This document shows positions 63,667 through 64,000 of a DNA stretch of 64,000 nucleotides, piece by piece (the stretch's first letter is position 1; each line of letters starts with the position of its first letter). The translations under genes and the position numbers were made by a program. The notes under the pieces are model-generated. The model had not been told where the DNA came from. It was given only the letters and a program-made list of their open reading frames with translations, and made no database searches. The DNA is from Arthrobacter sp. EM1 (GTDB taxonomy: Bacteria > Actinomycetota > Actinomycetes > Actinomycetales > Micrococcaceae), in NCBI RefSeq assembly GCF_029964055.1, contig NZ_CP124836.1, positions 1,302,001-1,366,000 on the forward strand. Direction: 5' to 3'.

Positions 63667-64000
63667 TCAACGGACGCGGTCGGTGCCTGACAGGGTGGAG
63701 CGCAGTCCGGTGGTTATGCGGATCAGGACCGGGCCTCGGTCCCCAAGTAGATTGTCGAGCCCGGAGATGAGTTCTTCACCGGCATCGGCCAAGTCCCGGG
63801 GCGAGACACCCTTGCGGGCTTGGAGTGTCAGTTTGAGACCGTCGGCGCGCTTTGCTTTCCAGGTGCTGACGGTCGCTGCGATGATCCGGTCATCGCCGAC
63901 GGTTGCTTTTCGGACCGCCGCGGAGGCAAGTGAGGTCTCCACGGTGGTGGTGCCGTGGTGCTCCGGATCTTCGCGTCGTCCGGCCCTGTTGGTACGCCCG
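63667..64000 (-). CDS. Hypothetical protein of the Asp23/AmaP neighbourhood (cut by window edge)
   Basis: The frame is open to the window edge. A GTG at 63942 could start a 91-residue protein, but upstream codons (REDPEHHGTTTVETSLASAA) read as coding. DRIIAATVSTWKAKRADGLK, LTLQARKGVSPRDLADAGEE and RGPVLIRITTGLRSTLSG resemble the C-terminal soluble domain of DUF6286/AmaP-type proteins found with Asp23 genes. Probably partial. Confidence 0.6.
   Translation of the reverse strand, partial: GRTNRAGRREDPEHHGTTTVETSLASAAVRKATVGDDRIIAATVSTWKAKRADGLKLTLQARKGVSPRDLADAGEELISGLDNLLGDRGPVLIRITTGLRSTLSGTDRVR

Overview
The window is high-GC DNA typical of an actinobacterium. The gene families (GAF-ANTAR protein, RES/Xre toxin-antitoxin remnant, class F sortase with a CHRD protein, ECF sigma with an Asp23-type protein, actinobacterial IS481/IS110/IS256 elements) suggest an Arthrobacter-like Micrococcaceae plasmid or genomic island. 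That assignment is inference from gene content; there is no rRNA or tRNA to confirm it.

Layout. 1-14 kb is an insertion-sequence zone. It holds the tail of an IS256 transposase, a dead serine recombinase beside 31-bp tandem repeats, a GAF-ANTAR protein, and two nested IS481+IS110 pairs. The pairs flank an Old Yellow Enzyme and a LacI-type protein that lacks its DNA-binding domain. After them come a flavin disulfide oxidoreductase, a thioredoxin-like protein and a divergent MerR regulator with a textbook MerR promoter. 14-22 kb is a graveyard of gene fragments (RES/Xre module, integrase, alpha/beta hydrolase, cytochrome b, PEP mutase, MarR) between intact genes: a Tat-type ferritin-like protein, a chloroperoxidase-like hydrolase, a redoxin and a lipoprotein. 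22-30 kb has a VOC protein, a PEP mutase/isocitrate lyase homologue, a secreted-protein cluster (CHRD protein, class F sortase, cupredoxin, membrane protein), broken DyP peroxidase and lipoprotein genes, a DUF2064 glycosyltransferase and a DoxX operon.

30.7-33.7 kb is a compact three-gene operon (acyl-CoA-dehydrogenase-like flavoprotein, leaderless PhnD-like binding protein, radical SAM enzyme with a TusA-like N-terminus), the best candidate here for an undescribed pathway. 34.9-39.5 kb has tatA-tatC, a 607-bp duplication shared with 15.5 kb, a truncated merA, and thiC under a TPP riboswitch. 39.9-52.6 kb looks like a cell-envelope regulon: PAP2 phosphatase, MprF-like lysyltransferase, response regulator, histidine kinase, small secreted protein, esterase, ABC-2 exporter operon and DedA protein. 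Three of its promoter regions share 11-bp-phased CTCA direct repeats, probably the response-regulator site.

52.8-60.5 kb is a six-gene catabolic operon (aldehyde dehydrogenase, unknown 572-aa protein, M19 dipeptidase, unknown 246-aa protein, RidA, MFS transporter) with a divergent LysR regulator. 61-64 kb is a stress cluster: ECF sigma factor, zinc-finger/Asp23 fusion, STAS-like protein, CsbD, and a hypothetical gene that runs off the window.

The mobile-element history can be read directly. The two IS481 copies have diverged and each has its own CCTAGN target duplication at a gene stop codon. The two IS110 copies appear identical and both sit at the same position inside the IS481 target duplication. 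This implies that the IS110 element homes to IS481 ends.
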